From: an uncultured Clostridia bacterium
GTDB taxonomy: Bacteria; Bacillota; Clostridia; Christensenellales; UBA1242
Length of the DNA: 13,205 nt
Assembly: GCA_937874195.1 (NCBI GenBank)
Contig: CALNBM010000065.1
Location: forward strand, 1 to 13,205
Direction of reading: 5' to 3'
Of this stretch, positions 6,277-13,205 are shown piece by piece (the stretch's first letter is position 1; the number at the start of each line of letters is the position of its first letter). Under the pieces are notes generated by a model. It made no database searches, had not been told where the DNA came from, and was given only the letters and a program-made list of their open reading frames with translations. A program made the translations under genes and the position numbers.

Positions 6277-6660
6277 TTATTTTTGCTTTTTGATTTTTAA
6301 TGTAATGATAATTGATATAATTTGCCACGCACCAATAAGAAGCAAGAAAACTCCAAATAGTGTACGAAGAAGGTGGTTGGAAAAATTATGTGCAAGAAGT
6401 GCTCCACCAATAGAAACCACAACACCAATTATAATAATAGGAATAGCAGCTTTAAAATCAATAAGTTTATTTTTAGTATGAATTATTAGGGCTGGAATAG
6501 CCATAGGAATAAAAACAAACAAATTAATTCCTTGTGCTTCAATTTGTGTAAACATACTAAAAAAAATCGATAAAATAGGAATAAGAAGGGTGCCACCACC
6601 CATACCCATGCCTGCAACAATGCCACTAACAAAACCTGCCAATAATAACCAAATAATCAT
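6277..6660 (-). CDS. Half-length TauE/SafE (TSUP) family permease
   Basis: The 127-residue product is almost entirely hydrophobic, with about four to five membrane segments (roughly 2-18, 24-38, 44-62, 71-91 and 99-120). The glycine motif G-M-G-M-G-G-G at 17-23, followed by T-L-L-I-P-I-L, is the hallmark of the TauE/SafE sulfite/organosulfonate exporter family. Full-length members are about 250 residues with two homologous halves, each carrying such a motif; this one is a single half. The gene at 6989-7462, upstream on the same strand, encodes a second half, so the two probably assemble as a heterodimer. Clostridial genomes often carry such small paired TSUP proteins. The substrate cannot be read from sequence; sulfite, sulfoacetate and other small anions are known for the family. 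No Shine-Dalgarno site precedes the ATG. Confidence 0.8.
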   Translation of the reverse strand: MIIWLLLAGFVSGIVAGMGMGGGTLLIPILSIFFSMFTQIEAQGINLFVFIPMAIPALIIHTKNKLIDFKAAIPIIIIGVVVSIGGALLAHNFSNHLLRTLFGVFLLLIGAWQIISIIITLKIKKQK

Positions 6661-6988
6661 AGTTTAGTTTTATGTGAATATTTAATAAAATATTAGCAGA
6701 TAGTGTTTTTCAATTTCTAACAACAATATCTGTAATTAAGCAGAATTTTCAATAATATTTTAAGAATTTTATTACAACCTGTAATAAAAATAATTAATTG
6801 TTTTAAAGTTTTTTTTGCAATCTTACAATAAAATTTAGTAGTATACTCCGTAAAATATAGCAATAAAAACAAAAATCTAATTTGTATGAAAATTTATTTT
6901 AATCACTGTTTGCAAAACCTATTGAATTACTTACTATGCTTAAAAAAAAGTATAAGTTAAAACAATAAGCTTTAAAAGTATGCTTTTA
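6661..6988. other. AT-rich gap between the two TauE/SafE half genes
   Basis: This 328-base stretch has no credible coding frame and separates two genes that would normally be adjacent or overlapping. Its only clear element is a 10+10 inverted repeat at 6767-6789. A short AAAAG-TATG-CTTTT hairpin just past the end of the upstream half gene (about 6973-6986) is too weak to call. Confidence 0.6.
6767..6789. promoter_or_regulatory. Perfect 10-bp inverted repeat, operator or hairpin
   Basis: TTTTATTACA and TGTAATAAAA are exact reverse complements around a three-base ACC centre. The dyad lies about 107 bases upstream of the second TauE/SafE half gene and about 200 bases downstream of the first. 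The absence of a following T run on the minus strand makes an operator more likely than a terminator. Confidence 0.4.
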
Positions 6989-7462
6989 CTATAAAATCAT
7001 TTTTATTCCGCCTGCAATAATTAACACTGCAAAAATAATCATCAAAATAATATTATTTATTTTTTTCAAAATAACTGCACCAACTATCCCACCCGAAAAA
7101 AACCCAACTAAAATTGGCCAACACTCAGCAAAATTAAACGCACCGTTATATAAATAAATAATAAAACTTGCAATGCAAAGTGGTAAAATTATAAGAATTG
7201 TGGTGGCATGTGCTTTTTTTTCAGGCAATTTTAATAAATGAACTAAACTTGCCACACACACCATTCCTCCCCCACCACCCCAAAGACCATTTATAAAGCC
7301 CACAAGTGCACCCACAAAAAGCAAAAGTGCGAGTGTTGGTTTTTTTTGTTTTTTTAAATTTAGTGAATTTGGAATACTAACTGTGAAATTAAACTTGTTA
7401 TATCCAATTTGGTATTTATTTTCCATATTATATTTTGGCAATAACTTTGTATAAAATTCCAT
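6989..7462 (-). CDS. Half-length TauE/SafE (TSUP) family permease, partner of the 6277 gene
   Basis: Counting from the chosen start the product has 157 residues: a hydrophilic N-terminus of about 42, then four hydrophobic segments. The motif G-L-W-G-G-G-G-G at about 59-66 and the downstream H-A-T-T-I-L-I-I-L are typical of a TauE/SafE half (compare G-x-x-G-i-G-G-G and A-x-a-T-S). It ends with a final membrane helix and no second half, so it is half the usual 250 residues and likely pairs with the product of 6277-6660. I chose ATG at 7462 because GGAAG lies 3 bases upstream. A GTG at 7504 would add 14 residues but has no ribosome-binding site, and an ATG at 7426 also lacks one. The long hydrophilic lead is unusual for the family, which makes the start uncertain. 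The gene diverges from the large surface-protein gene at 7615. Confidence 0.75.
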   Translation of the reverse strand: MEFYTKLLPKYNMENKYQIGYNKFNFTVSIPNSLNLKKQKKPTLALLLFVGALVGFINGLWGGGGGMVCVASLVHLLKLPEKKAHATTILIILPLCIASFIIYLYNGAFNFAECWPILVGFFSGGIVGAVILKKINNIILMIIFAVLIIAGGIKMIL

Positions 7463-7535
7463 AATCTTCCACAAATTAAAAATGGAATTTTTTTCCAATA
7501 GCACACCGTTTATTTAAAAAAATATTGTTATTTAA

Positions 7536-7564
7536 TTGATTAATAGTAATTATTATTATATAAT
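7536..7564 (+). promoter_or_regulatory. Housekeeping promoter of the 7615 surface-protein gene
   Basis: TTGATT (7536-7541), a 17-base spacer and a perfect TATAAT (7559-7564), with transcription expected near 7571. The geometry is the same as for the promoter at 3346-3374. Confidence 0.65.
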
Positions 7565-7584
7565 ATACATGTTTGTAATCTCAA
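7555..7584 (-). promoter_or_regulatory. Possible overlapping divergent promoter for the TauE/SafE half gene
   Basis: On the minus strand TTGAGA (7584-7579), an 18-base spacer and TATAAT (7560-7555) resemble a sigma-A promoter that shares bases with the plus-strand -10 box. In this AT-rich tract a chance match is quite possible. Confidence 0.35.
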
Positions 7585-7587
7585 ACA
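7570..7587. promoter_or_regulatory. TGTTTG-N6-CAAACA dyad at divergent promoters, possible operator
   Basis: A perfect 6+6 inverted repeat covering the likely start point of the plus-strand transcript and the -35 box of the possible minus-strand promoter. A bound dimer there could control both directions. Its GTTTG/CAAAC half sites resemble the dyad at 3314-3327, though with a longer centre. Confidence 0.4.
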
Positions 7588-7614
7588 TTTCTATACAATT
7601 TAAAGGCGGAGCAC

Positions 7615-10600
7615 ATGAAATTAGACAAACTAAAAAACATTAGAAAATTATCGGTTACACTTATATTAGTTATAGGAATAGTATTTTCTTTTTCCTCTAA
7701 CTTATTAGGTGGCGTAATATATGCAAGTAGCTCTTATAAAAATCCACTTTCTAATCCTTACTTTAATCAGAGTTACAACTCGGAATATATTTCCAGCCTT
7801 AACGGTTGGAGTGTTATATCCTACGACGGCTATCAAACCGCACGCGACCGAGATGGTTATAAATCAGGTTCTGTTAAAGCAAGCAGTGTGACAAACAGCA
7901 AAAACGAATCAAACGATAAGCTTTGGAAAAACTTTGGATTAATTGCAGACCCTGAAAGAGCAAACATTGATAGTGATAGTAAATATAACACTTATTTAAT
8001 GTTGAACTCACCAAAAGATTTAGGCAGAATTGGTTATCAAACTTCTACCGATTTCACACTAGATGCAAATTCTTTTTATAAAATCACAGTAACATTTAAA
8101 ACAATAAATAATGAATCTGCCGTAGTTGAAAACCTTGATCAAGATGCAAACGCTATGGACATCACAGTAGAAAGCAACAGTTATGCTAGTATTTATATTA
8201 AAGGTTTATCTGACGATACTTTTACCAGTGTTTCAAAGTTTGAAAAAGTATCCACTTATAATCAATGGAGCACTCGAACTTTCTACATTTCTACCACTCC
8301 ATATTCAAGCGAAAAACTTAAACTACAAGTTTGGTTAGGTGGCGAAAAAGTAACAGATAATTGTCAAGGTGCAGTGTTTTTCAATGATGTTGATATAGAA
8401 CGCTTTAATGAAACTTTTTACTATGAAGAAACAAATAAAATCCTGCCATCAAATGATTACATTAACGTTATTAATTTAGACACTAACCCATATATCAACA
8501 ACCAAATAACAAACCCAAGTTTTGAACAAGGTTGGGCTGGTTGGACTCAACTGCCTTTAACTTCTGCTAATTCTGATGACAAAATGGAAATTATAAACTT
8601 TGCATCGCCTTTCTTCCCTTTTGAAGGTATTTTTAGTCCGCGTTCAAATAACTCATCTGTTTCTAACAGAAATGCTGTCTTTATATATTTAAAAAATGAC
8701 GGCTTTTTAGGAGTTAAAAGTAACCCAATAGAAATAAAAGCAAATGGTTACTACCGATTAAGTGTTTGGACAAAAAGTGATGCAAATGTCGGTAAAGGCG
8801 GCACAATTAGAGTTGTTGAACTTGGGAAAAACGGTGAACGCAATCTTGATAGTGCAAAAAGCCTAACAGCGCCAACCACTTCAACGAGTAACAACCGTAA
8901 TGGCTGGGTACAATATAATTTTTATGTTCAAGGCAATGGACTAGAAAATAAATTTATATCGCTTGAACTTTCTTTGGGAAATGAACAAGAAAACACTCAG
9001 GGTTATGTGTTCTACGACGACATAACTTTACAACAAGTTTCTCAAAACATTTTTTTAAAAGCAACTGCAACCACTCAATCAGGAATTTTAAATTTAGAAC
9101 AATCAAACAATAAATTGTTTATGATTGCTAATCAATCGTTTAATCATGTTAGCCAAACGGGAATAGAGCAAGTGATTTACCCTGCTATACCTAATTCATG
9201 GACATTTGCAGAGCAAACAAAATATCAAAATAGCGGATTGATTAACGGTGTTATAAACACCAACCCTACTCACTTTAACGAAAACAGAAAATTTTATCCC
9301 GATAATATGCCTAATCCGGGAACAATTAAATATGACAATGTTTCTAATAATGTTTTAGTTATGGGTAGCAGAACAACCAGCGACAATTTAACTTATACAA
9401 GTGAAAGTTTCTCTTTTGAGAAAAACACAAAATATTATCTTTCATTCTATTTTTATTCTCATCTGCTTAATTCAACAAACAATGATTCAATGATAAATAT
9501 TAAAATATTTAATAATGATTTTGTGATAGGCGAACATGAATTTGCTAAAACAAGTAGCAATGGCTGGAAGCAATTTGTTTTTGAAATTAGCACGGGTTTA
9601 ATTTCAGGAAGTTTTCAAGTTCAACTAAATTTTGCAAACACAAAAGGATATGTGTTTTTTGACGATTTTTATCTTACTTCCACCCCTCACCAAACCGATA
9701 GATATGCGCAAAAAATAATTATGGACACAAATATTAATAACTTTTCATCGTTTAGCAACTTTAAAAAATCATCCACTTATGATAGTCAAACTTTTGCTAA
9801 TGTAACAAAAAATAACCTTGATTTTCTTGAGTTTTGCGGAATTAATGATATTTCATATATAAACGACGGTAACCTTTCCGCACTTTACATTTTAAACGAA
9901 GCAAAAGCTATCACCACACTCGAGAGTACTAACGCATTTGCTCTTATGGGTGGACAATATTATAAAATATCTGTTTGGATAAAAACTTCTTACCTTTATA
10001 GTGATGAAGAAAGCGAAAACATGGGCGCATCATTTGCAGTGAATTATGGCGATGTTATTAATGAACAAATAGGCATAAATTCAAACGATTACACCCAGTA
10101 TAGTTTTTATATTAATCCAGAAAACAATATTGATGCTAAGATAATTTTTGGATTAGGCGGAAAAGATGCACCTCTTTATGGAATAGCATATTTTGATGGT
10201 TTAGAGATAATAACATTTGCGTCTTTAACAGAATTTGAAGAAGACCAAGTTGACAAAACAGCCGAAAATATAAAAGTTATAAAAGCTGCAATTATTACCG
10301 ATGAAGATAAACCAAGTATTGAAGAACATGATTCTCATGACCACGATGGTTCTGCTAATTTATTGATGGCGGCATCAGGAATTATAACAGGTGTTGCTAT
10401 CATAATTGCAATGCTAGGAACTGGAATTAGAAAAATTAAATTGCGACGCCCTACAAAAATTTCCACCACTTATGACAGACGCAAAACCTTAAACAAATCA
10501 TTAGACAGGCAAGAACTAATTGAACTTCATGAAGGACTAATTAAAGAAATCGAAACAGAGCTGGCAGAAGAAAAAGCAGCGTTCAAAGAACGAGAAGAAA

Positions 10601-11016
10601 TTATAACCGGCAAAATTAATGAGTATAATAAAAAACTAAACGAAGAAACTGCTGAACTAAAAACAAAGTTTATGCAATTTGAAAAATATAAAGATATACA
10701 AGAACAAATACTAAACGCTAAAATTGCTGAAAATAAAGCTGAAACTTCTTTAAAAGATGATCGTGAAAATGAAAAACAAATTGCAAAAATTGTAGCACAA
10801 CAAAAGAAAGTTCAAAAAGAGATTTTTAAGATAGAAAATAAATATGAAAGTGAAATTTACAAATTAGAAAATATGCTTGCTAATTTTGCTTTAAAACCAC
10901 AATTTTTGGAACAAGAAATAGCAGACTTTAAAAAAGATATTGAAAAAATTAAAGAAAAAGAAAAAAGTGCAGCATTAAACCTAAAAAAAGTTAACAAAAA
11001 GGTTGATATAAAATAA
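7615..11016 (+). CDS. Giant surface protein: four carbohydrate-binding-like modules, one membrane helix, cytoplasmic coiled coil
   Basis: The 1133-residue product has a signal peptide (K-rich start, hydrophobic 13-33, cleavage near V-I-Y-A-S-S). Four beta-sandwich modules resembling CBM4/9-type carbohydrate-binding domains follow, starting near 47, 300 (N-P-S-F-E-Q-G-W), 506 and 705. Each repeats three elements: [FY]-Y-[KR]-[IL]-[ST]-V-like (about 153, 377, 606, 781), N-[GQ]-W-x-x-Y-x-F-like (about 216, 429, 649, 824) and V-F-F-D-D-I-like (about 253, 464, 679, 859). A histidine/aspartate-rich stretch E-H-D-S-H-D-H-D (about 904-911) precedes one transmembrane helix (about 915-935). The ~195-residue cytoplasmic part is basic, then a highly charged coiled coil (about 955-1125). 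The outer part probably binds glycans or wall polymers, while the coiled coil could oligomerise or contact an intracellular partner; no catalytic domain is seen. AAAGGCGGAG lies 3-4 bases before the ATG. The downstream gene is convergent, so it is monocistronic. Confidence 0.85.
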   Translation: MKLDKLKNIRKLSVTLILVIGIVFSFSSNLLGGVIYASSSYKNPLSNPYFNQSYNSEYISSLNGWSVISYDGYQTARDRDGYKSGSVKASSVTNSKNESNDKLWKNFGLIADPERANIDSDSKYNTYLMLNSPKDLGRIGYQTSTDFTLDANSFYKITVTFKTINNESAVVENLDQDANAMDITVESNSYASIYIKGLSDDTFTSVSKFEKVSTYNQWSTRTFYISTTPYSSEKLKLQVWLGGEKVTDNCQGAVFFNDVDIERFNETFYYEETNKILPSNDYINVINLDTNPYINNQITNPSFEQGWAGWTQLPLTSANSDDKMEIINFASPFFPFEGIFSPRSNNSSVSNRNAVFIYLKNDGFLGVKSNPIEIKANGYYRLSVWTKSDANVGKGGTIRVVELGKNGERNLDSAKSLTAPTTSTSNNRNGWVQYNFYVQGNGLENKFISLELSLGNEQENTQGYVFYDDITLQQVSQNIFLKATATTQSGILNLEQSNNKLFMIANQSFNHVSQTGIEQVIYPAIPNSWTFAEQTKYQNSGLINGVINTNPTHFNENRKFYPDNMPNPGTIKYDNVSNNVLVMGSRTTSDNLTYTSESFSFEKNTKYYLSFYFYSHLLNSTNNDSMINIKIFNNDFVIGEHEFAKTSSNGWKQFVFEISTGLISGSFQVQLNFANTKGYVFFDDFYLTSTPHQTDRYAQKIIMDTNINNFSSFSNFKKSSTYDSQTFANVTKNNLDFLEFCGINDISYINDGNLSALYILNEAKAITTLESTNAFALMGGQYYKISVWIKTSYLYSDEESENMGASFAVNYGDVINEQIGINSNDYTQYSFYINPENNIDAKIIFGLGGKDAPLYGIAYFDGLEIITFASLTEFEEDQVDKTAENIKVIKAAIITDEDKPSIEEHDSHDHDGSANLLMAASGIITGVAIIIAMLGTGIRKIKLRRPTKISTTYDRRKTLNKSLDRQELIELHEGLIKEIETELAEEKAAFKEREEIITGKINEYNKKLNEETAELKTKFMQFEKYKDIQEQILNAKIAENKAETSLKDDRENEKQIAKIVAQQKKVQKEIFKIENKYESEIYKLENMLANFALKPQFLEQEIADFKKDIEKIKEKEKSAALNLKKVNKKVDIK

Positions 11017-11079
11017 TCTTTAAAAAATCTGCTTGTATAAAAATAATTATTATTTATAAAATAAAAACCCCAAAATAAA

Positions 11080-11106
11080 TGAACTGACCCCATAAAAGTA
11101 GATAGT
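11080..11106 (+). mobile_element. Solitary IS3/IS150-type terminal inverted repeat (remnant)
   Basis: TGAACTGACCCC followed by ATAAAAGTAGATAGT closely matches the common terminal repeat of IS3-family elements of the IS150 type (TGnACTGnCCCC...AAAGTnnGACA). No transposase frame follows and no matching opposite end (GGGGTCAGT...) is present up to the asparagine synthetase gene. This is therefore a relic, or an isolated end left by deletion. The match is from memory of the family and was not searched. Confidence 0.45.
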
Positions 11107-11111
11107 AAAAT

Positions 11112-11157
11112 AAAAAGCCTTCTTATGTATAATAAAATAAACATAGGGAGGCTTTTT
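11112..11157. terminator. Strong bidirectional Rho-independent terminator
   Basis: AAAAAGCCTTCTTATGT pairs with ACATAGGGAGGCTTTTT over 17 positions (15 Watson-Crick, 2 G-U on the plus strand), with a 12-base A/T loop and T runs on both strands. It sits between the convergent surface-protein and asparagine-synthetase genes and can serve both. Because it starts six bases inside the IS3-like end, it may originally be the read-through blocker of that element. Confidence 0.8.
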
Positions 11158-11237
11158 TAAGCGGCAAATAAAAAAGGCATGAAACATTATTTGTTTTGAG
11201 TTTAGAAAATTAGTGTTTTTTCCACCAAAAACTGTTA

Positions 11238-11260
11238 GTACTTTTCAAAAAGAATAGTAC
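11238..11260 (-). terminator. Hairpin downstream of the asparagine synthetase gene
   Basis: On the minus strand GTACT-A-TTC pairs with GAA-A-AGTAC (one A-A mismatch) around a T5 loop, then TAACAGTTTTTGG. It lies about 20 bases past the asnB stop. The stem is modest and the T run delayed, so it is a secondary candidate next to the hairpin at 11112-11157. Confidence 0.4.
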
Positions 11261-11281
11261 AAAAATTTTTATTTTAAAACA

Positions 11282-13060
11282 CTAAATTATATTCAAATTA
11301 TATTTTTCAAACCACAAATGAAGTTGATATAAATAAGCAATTAATTGAGGTTTTGTCATAAGTTGACCGAACCACGGAACGAGCAAATCTTTATCATCTT
11401 TTAGTAATTCCGCTAATTTCTTTTTATCAAATAGTTCGTGCAATATTGAACTATCTTTGCTTATTGCTAATTGCAATAATTTTTTAACTGCTGCCATATA
11501 CTCTGGATTAAAAGTTTTTGGATAAGGGCTTTTCTTTCTATATAATATTTCATCGGGAACAATATCCTTAGTTGCCATTCTTAATAAGCCTTTTTCCATG
11601 TTACTATAAAACTTAAATTCCCATGGCACATTATAAAGATATTCCACCAAATTAATATCTGCAAAAGGCAACCTTGCTTCCACTGCCGATGCCATAGTCA
11701 TTCTTTCTGTTCTTTCAAGAAGTGTCTGCATAAACCAATTCATATTTAAATATGTTAAGATTTTATGCTGTTTGTCAACTTCGCTTTCCCCACCATAAAG
11801 CGGAACTTCTGCCACACTCTCATCAAATTTCGCCTGAACATAATTTTTAAGATTCAATTTTTGTTTATAGTTTTCGTTTAATAAATTATGCCTGTAATCT
11901 GCGTTTCGTATCCATGGAAAACCTTTATCAAATTTCTCACGATAAAACCAAGGATAACCGCCAAATATTTCATCCGCGCCTTCTCCTGTAATAACCAAAT
12001 TGATTCCATCTACTTTAATGCGTTTTGAAAACTCTAATAGTGAACCATCAACATCTACCATTCCCGGATAATCTTTTGCAATAAGTGAATTTGTTAAACT
12101 ATCAATCAACTGCTCGTTTGTTAGTTTAACCACAGTATTTTTAATATTATATCTATCTCTCACGAGTTCTATAAATTCATTATCTCTGGAAACTTGAAAT
12201 TCATTTCCTTTAAAATGCTCGCTATTCCCTGCATAATCCACGCTATATGTTTGTAAGTTATCTTTTAATTTTTTTGCAATTAATGTGATTATAGTCGAAT
12301 CCAATCCTCCCGATAGTAACACGCCAAACGGCATACTAGTCTGCAAAGTGTTTTTAATAGACTGTTTTAATATTCTTCTAACACAAGCCACTGTATCATC
12401 AAAACTGTGAATATGTTTTTTTGCCTGTAATTGCCAATATTTTTTAATAGTCAAATTGTTTTTTTCAAAAACCAAATAATGCCCGCCTATTAGTTCATGA
12501 ACATTTGTATAAATTCCATGCGATGGTGTTCTGGAAGGACCCAGTCCCAAAACTTCTTGCAAACTATTAATAGAAATCAAATTGATATTTTTATAATGAA
12601 TTATTGCTTTAATCTCACTTGCAAACACAAATTCATTGTCGCAATGATAATAAAAAAACGGCTTTTGTCCTAAATGGTCACGGCACGCAAAAAAACATTC
12701 TCGCTTTTCATCCCATATAACAAACGCAAACATTCCATCTAACATTTTTGCAACATTTTCTTTGTGCTCAGCAAATAATTTAACAACAACTTCAGCATCA
12801 CTGTCGCTTGTAAACACATAGCCTTTTTGTTGTAAACCTTTTTTTAATTTCTCTAAGTTGTATATTTTTCCGTCAAAGGAAATTATAAACTCATTAAATT
12901 TAATTGGCTGGTTGGTTTCACTAATTTGCCTATTCCCTAAAAAAATATGTTTATTAAAGTATACCTCTTCAAACTTTCCGCGGTGGCTTAAAGTTTTTAA
13001 ACTTTCCACTGCTTTTTTTTTGTTCAACTTTAATGAAACAACTCCAAAAATTCCACTCAT
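11282..13060 (-). CDS. asnB: Asparagine synthetase B family protein with degenerate glutaminase domain
   Basis: The 592-residue product has the class II amidotransferase plus synthetase layout of AsnB, which amidates aspartate using ATP and glutamine. The synthetase half looks intact: the ATP pyrophosphatase loop V-L-L-S-G-G-L-D-S (about 246-254), G-E-G-A-D-E-I-F-G-G-Y (about 359-369), V-E-A-R-L-P-F-A-D and R-K-K-S-P-Y-P-K near the C-terminus. The N-terminal half keeps the fold (H-R-G at 26-28, R44, S-D-S-D-A-E) but not the chemistry. The nucleophile Cys is Ser (M-S-G-I-F-G), and the glutamine-binding N-G-E-I-Y-N reads D-G-K-I-Y-N (63-68). Glutamine hydrolysis is therefore unlikely; it may use free ammonia or an accessory subunit. 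The substrate could be aspartate or, as reported for B. subtilis AsnB, a peptidoglycan meso-diaminopimelate. I chose ATG 13060 because the domain starts there and GGAG lies ~11 bases upstream; the frame stays open to 13156 without family similarity. Confidence 0.85.
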   Translation of the reverse strand: MSGIFGVVSLKLNKKKAVESLKTLSHRGKFEEVYFNKHIFLGNRQISETNQPIKFNEFIISFDGKIYNLEKLKKGLQQKGYVFTSDSDAEVVVKLFAEHKENVAKMLDGMFAFVIWDEKRECFFACRDHLGQKPFFYYHCDNEFVFASEIKAIIHYKNINLISINSLQEVLGLGPSRTPSHGIYTNVHELIGGHYLVFEKNNLTIKKYWQLQAKKHIHSFDDTVACVRRILKQSIKNTLQTSMPFGVLLSGGLDSTIITLIAKKLKDNLQTYSVDYAGNSEHFKGNEFQVSRDNEFIELVRDRYNIKNTVVKLTNEQLIDSLTNSLIAKDYPGMVDVDGSLLEFSKRIKVDGINLVITGEGADEIFGGYPWFYREKFDKGFPWIRNADYRHNLLNENYKQKLNLKNYVQAKFDESVAEVPLYGGESEVDKQHKILTYLNMNWFMQTLLERTERMTMASAVEARLPFADINLVEYLYNVPWEFKFYSNMEKGLLRMATKDIVPDEILYRKKSPYPKTFNPEYMAAVKKLLQLAISKDSSILHELFDKKKLAELLKDDKDLLVPWFGQLMTKPQLIAYLYQLHLWFEKYNLNII

Positions 13061-13205
13061 TCTTATCATATCTCCATTAAATATAATATGAAAAAAATTT
13101 ACTTTATGATAAATTGATTTATGCCTTGATTTGAAAATTATTGTTCTGACTCTCATTATTTAAGTAATAAATATAAGTTTTTTATTTCTGCAAAACGATA
13201 ATATG

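Noticed and set aside
6131..6328. 65-codon minus-strand frame overlapping the end of the TauE/SafE half gene
   Set aside because: It starts inside the permease gene in another frame, has no ribosome-binding site and its Lys/Phe/Ile-rich product looks like translated AT-rich DNA.
10857..11144. Minus-strand frame opposite the coiled-coil end of the giant protein
   Set aside because: It is the antisense of a lysine/glutamate-rich coding stretch, which always yields Phe/Leu-rich open frames.
12858..13091. Plus-strand 77-codon frame at the right end
   Set aside because: It lies antisense to the asparagine synthetase N-terminal domain and has no start signals or recognisable product.
13061..13156. 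N-terminal extension of the asparagine synthetase frame to an ATG at 13156
   Set aside because: The extra 32 residues have no family similarity, and class II amidotransferase domains begin directly at the M-[CS]-G-I motif; GGAG at 13072-13075 supports the inner ATG.

Overview
The window is AT-rich apart from its first kilobase. From about 1.1 kb rightwards the base composition (roughly 30% G+C by eye), Shine-Dalgarno sites of the AAGGAG/GGAAG kind, GTG and TTG start codons, TTGAnn-N17-TATAAT promoters and a GAAC-N4-GTTC SOS box all point to a low-GC Firmicute, most likely a Clostridia-type gut lineage. The first ~1.08 kb is different. It has higher G+C (low 40s by eye) and encodes a lipoprotein of the Bacteroidetes six-bladed beta-propeller family with the G-x-G-P-x-E-F signature. 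This is either a horizontal transfer or, quite possibly, a chimeric metagenome join near 1.08-1.4 kb. The sequence alone cannot decide.

Layout. 29-1081 (-) is the propeller lipoprotein; 1071-1379 (-) is a possible small winged-helix-like ORF lying across the composition boundary. 1411-2163 (+) is a secreted, C-terminally anchored protein with two SH3-like domains. 2164-2572 is a repeat-rich gap. 2573-3097 (-) is a sigma-70-region-4-like DNA-binding protein whose promoter carries a consensus Gram-positive LexA box. 3406-5850 (+) is a large anchored surface protein with NHL/beta-propeller blades, SH3-like domains and a C-terminal membrane helix. 6277-6660 and 6989-7462 (both -) are two half-length TauE/SafE permeases. 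7615-11016 (+) is a 1133-residue surface protein with four repeated beta-sandwich modules, a transmembrane helix and a long cytoplasmic coiled coil. 11017-11281 holds a solitary IS3-type end and a strong bidirectional terminator. 11282-13060 (-) is an asparagine-synthetase-family enzyme with a dismantled glutaminase site.

How the pieces may work together. Three plus-strand genes (1411, 3406, 7615) encode single-pass proteins with a signal peptide, a large outer part and one C-terminal membrane helix. The first two share the SH3-SH3-helix layout. Only the 7615 product has a substantial cytoplasmic part, so it could link outside ligand binding to something inside. The HTH gene between the first two has promoter and operator elements that suggest DNA-damage control. 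The AsnB-like protein may be an ammonia-dependent amidase acting on aspartate or on cell-wall precursors. That these genes form one system is inference from proximity only; they are separate, often convergent or divergent transcription units.
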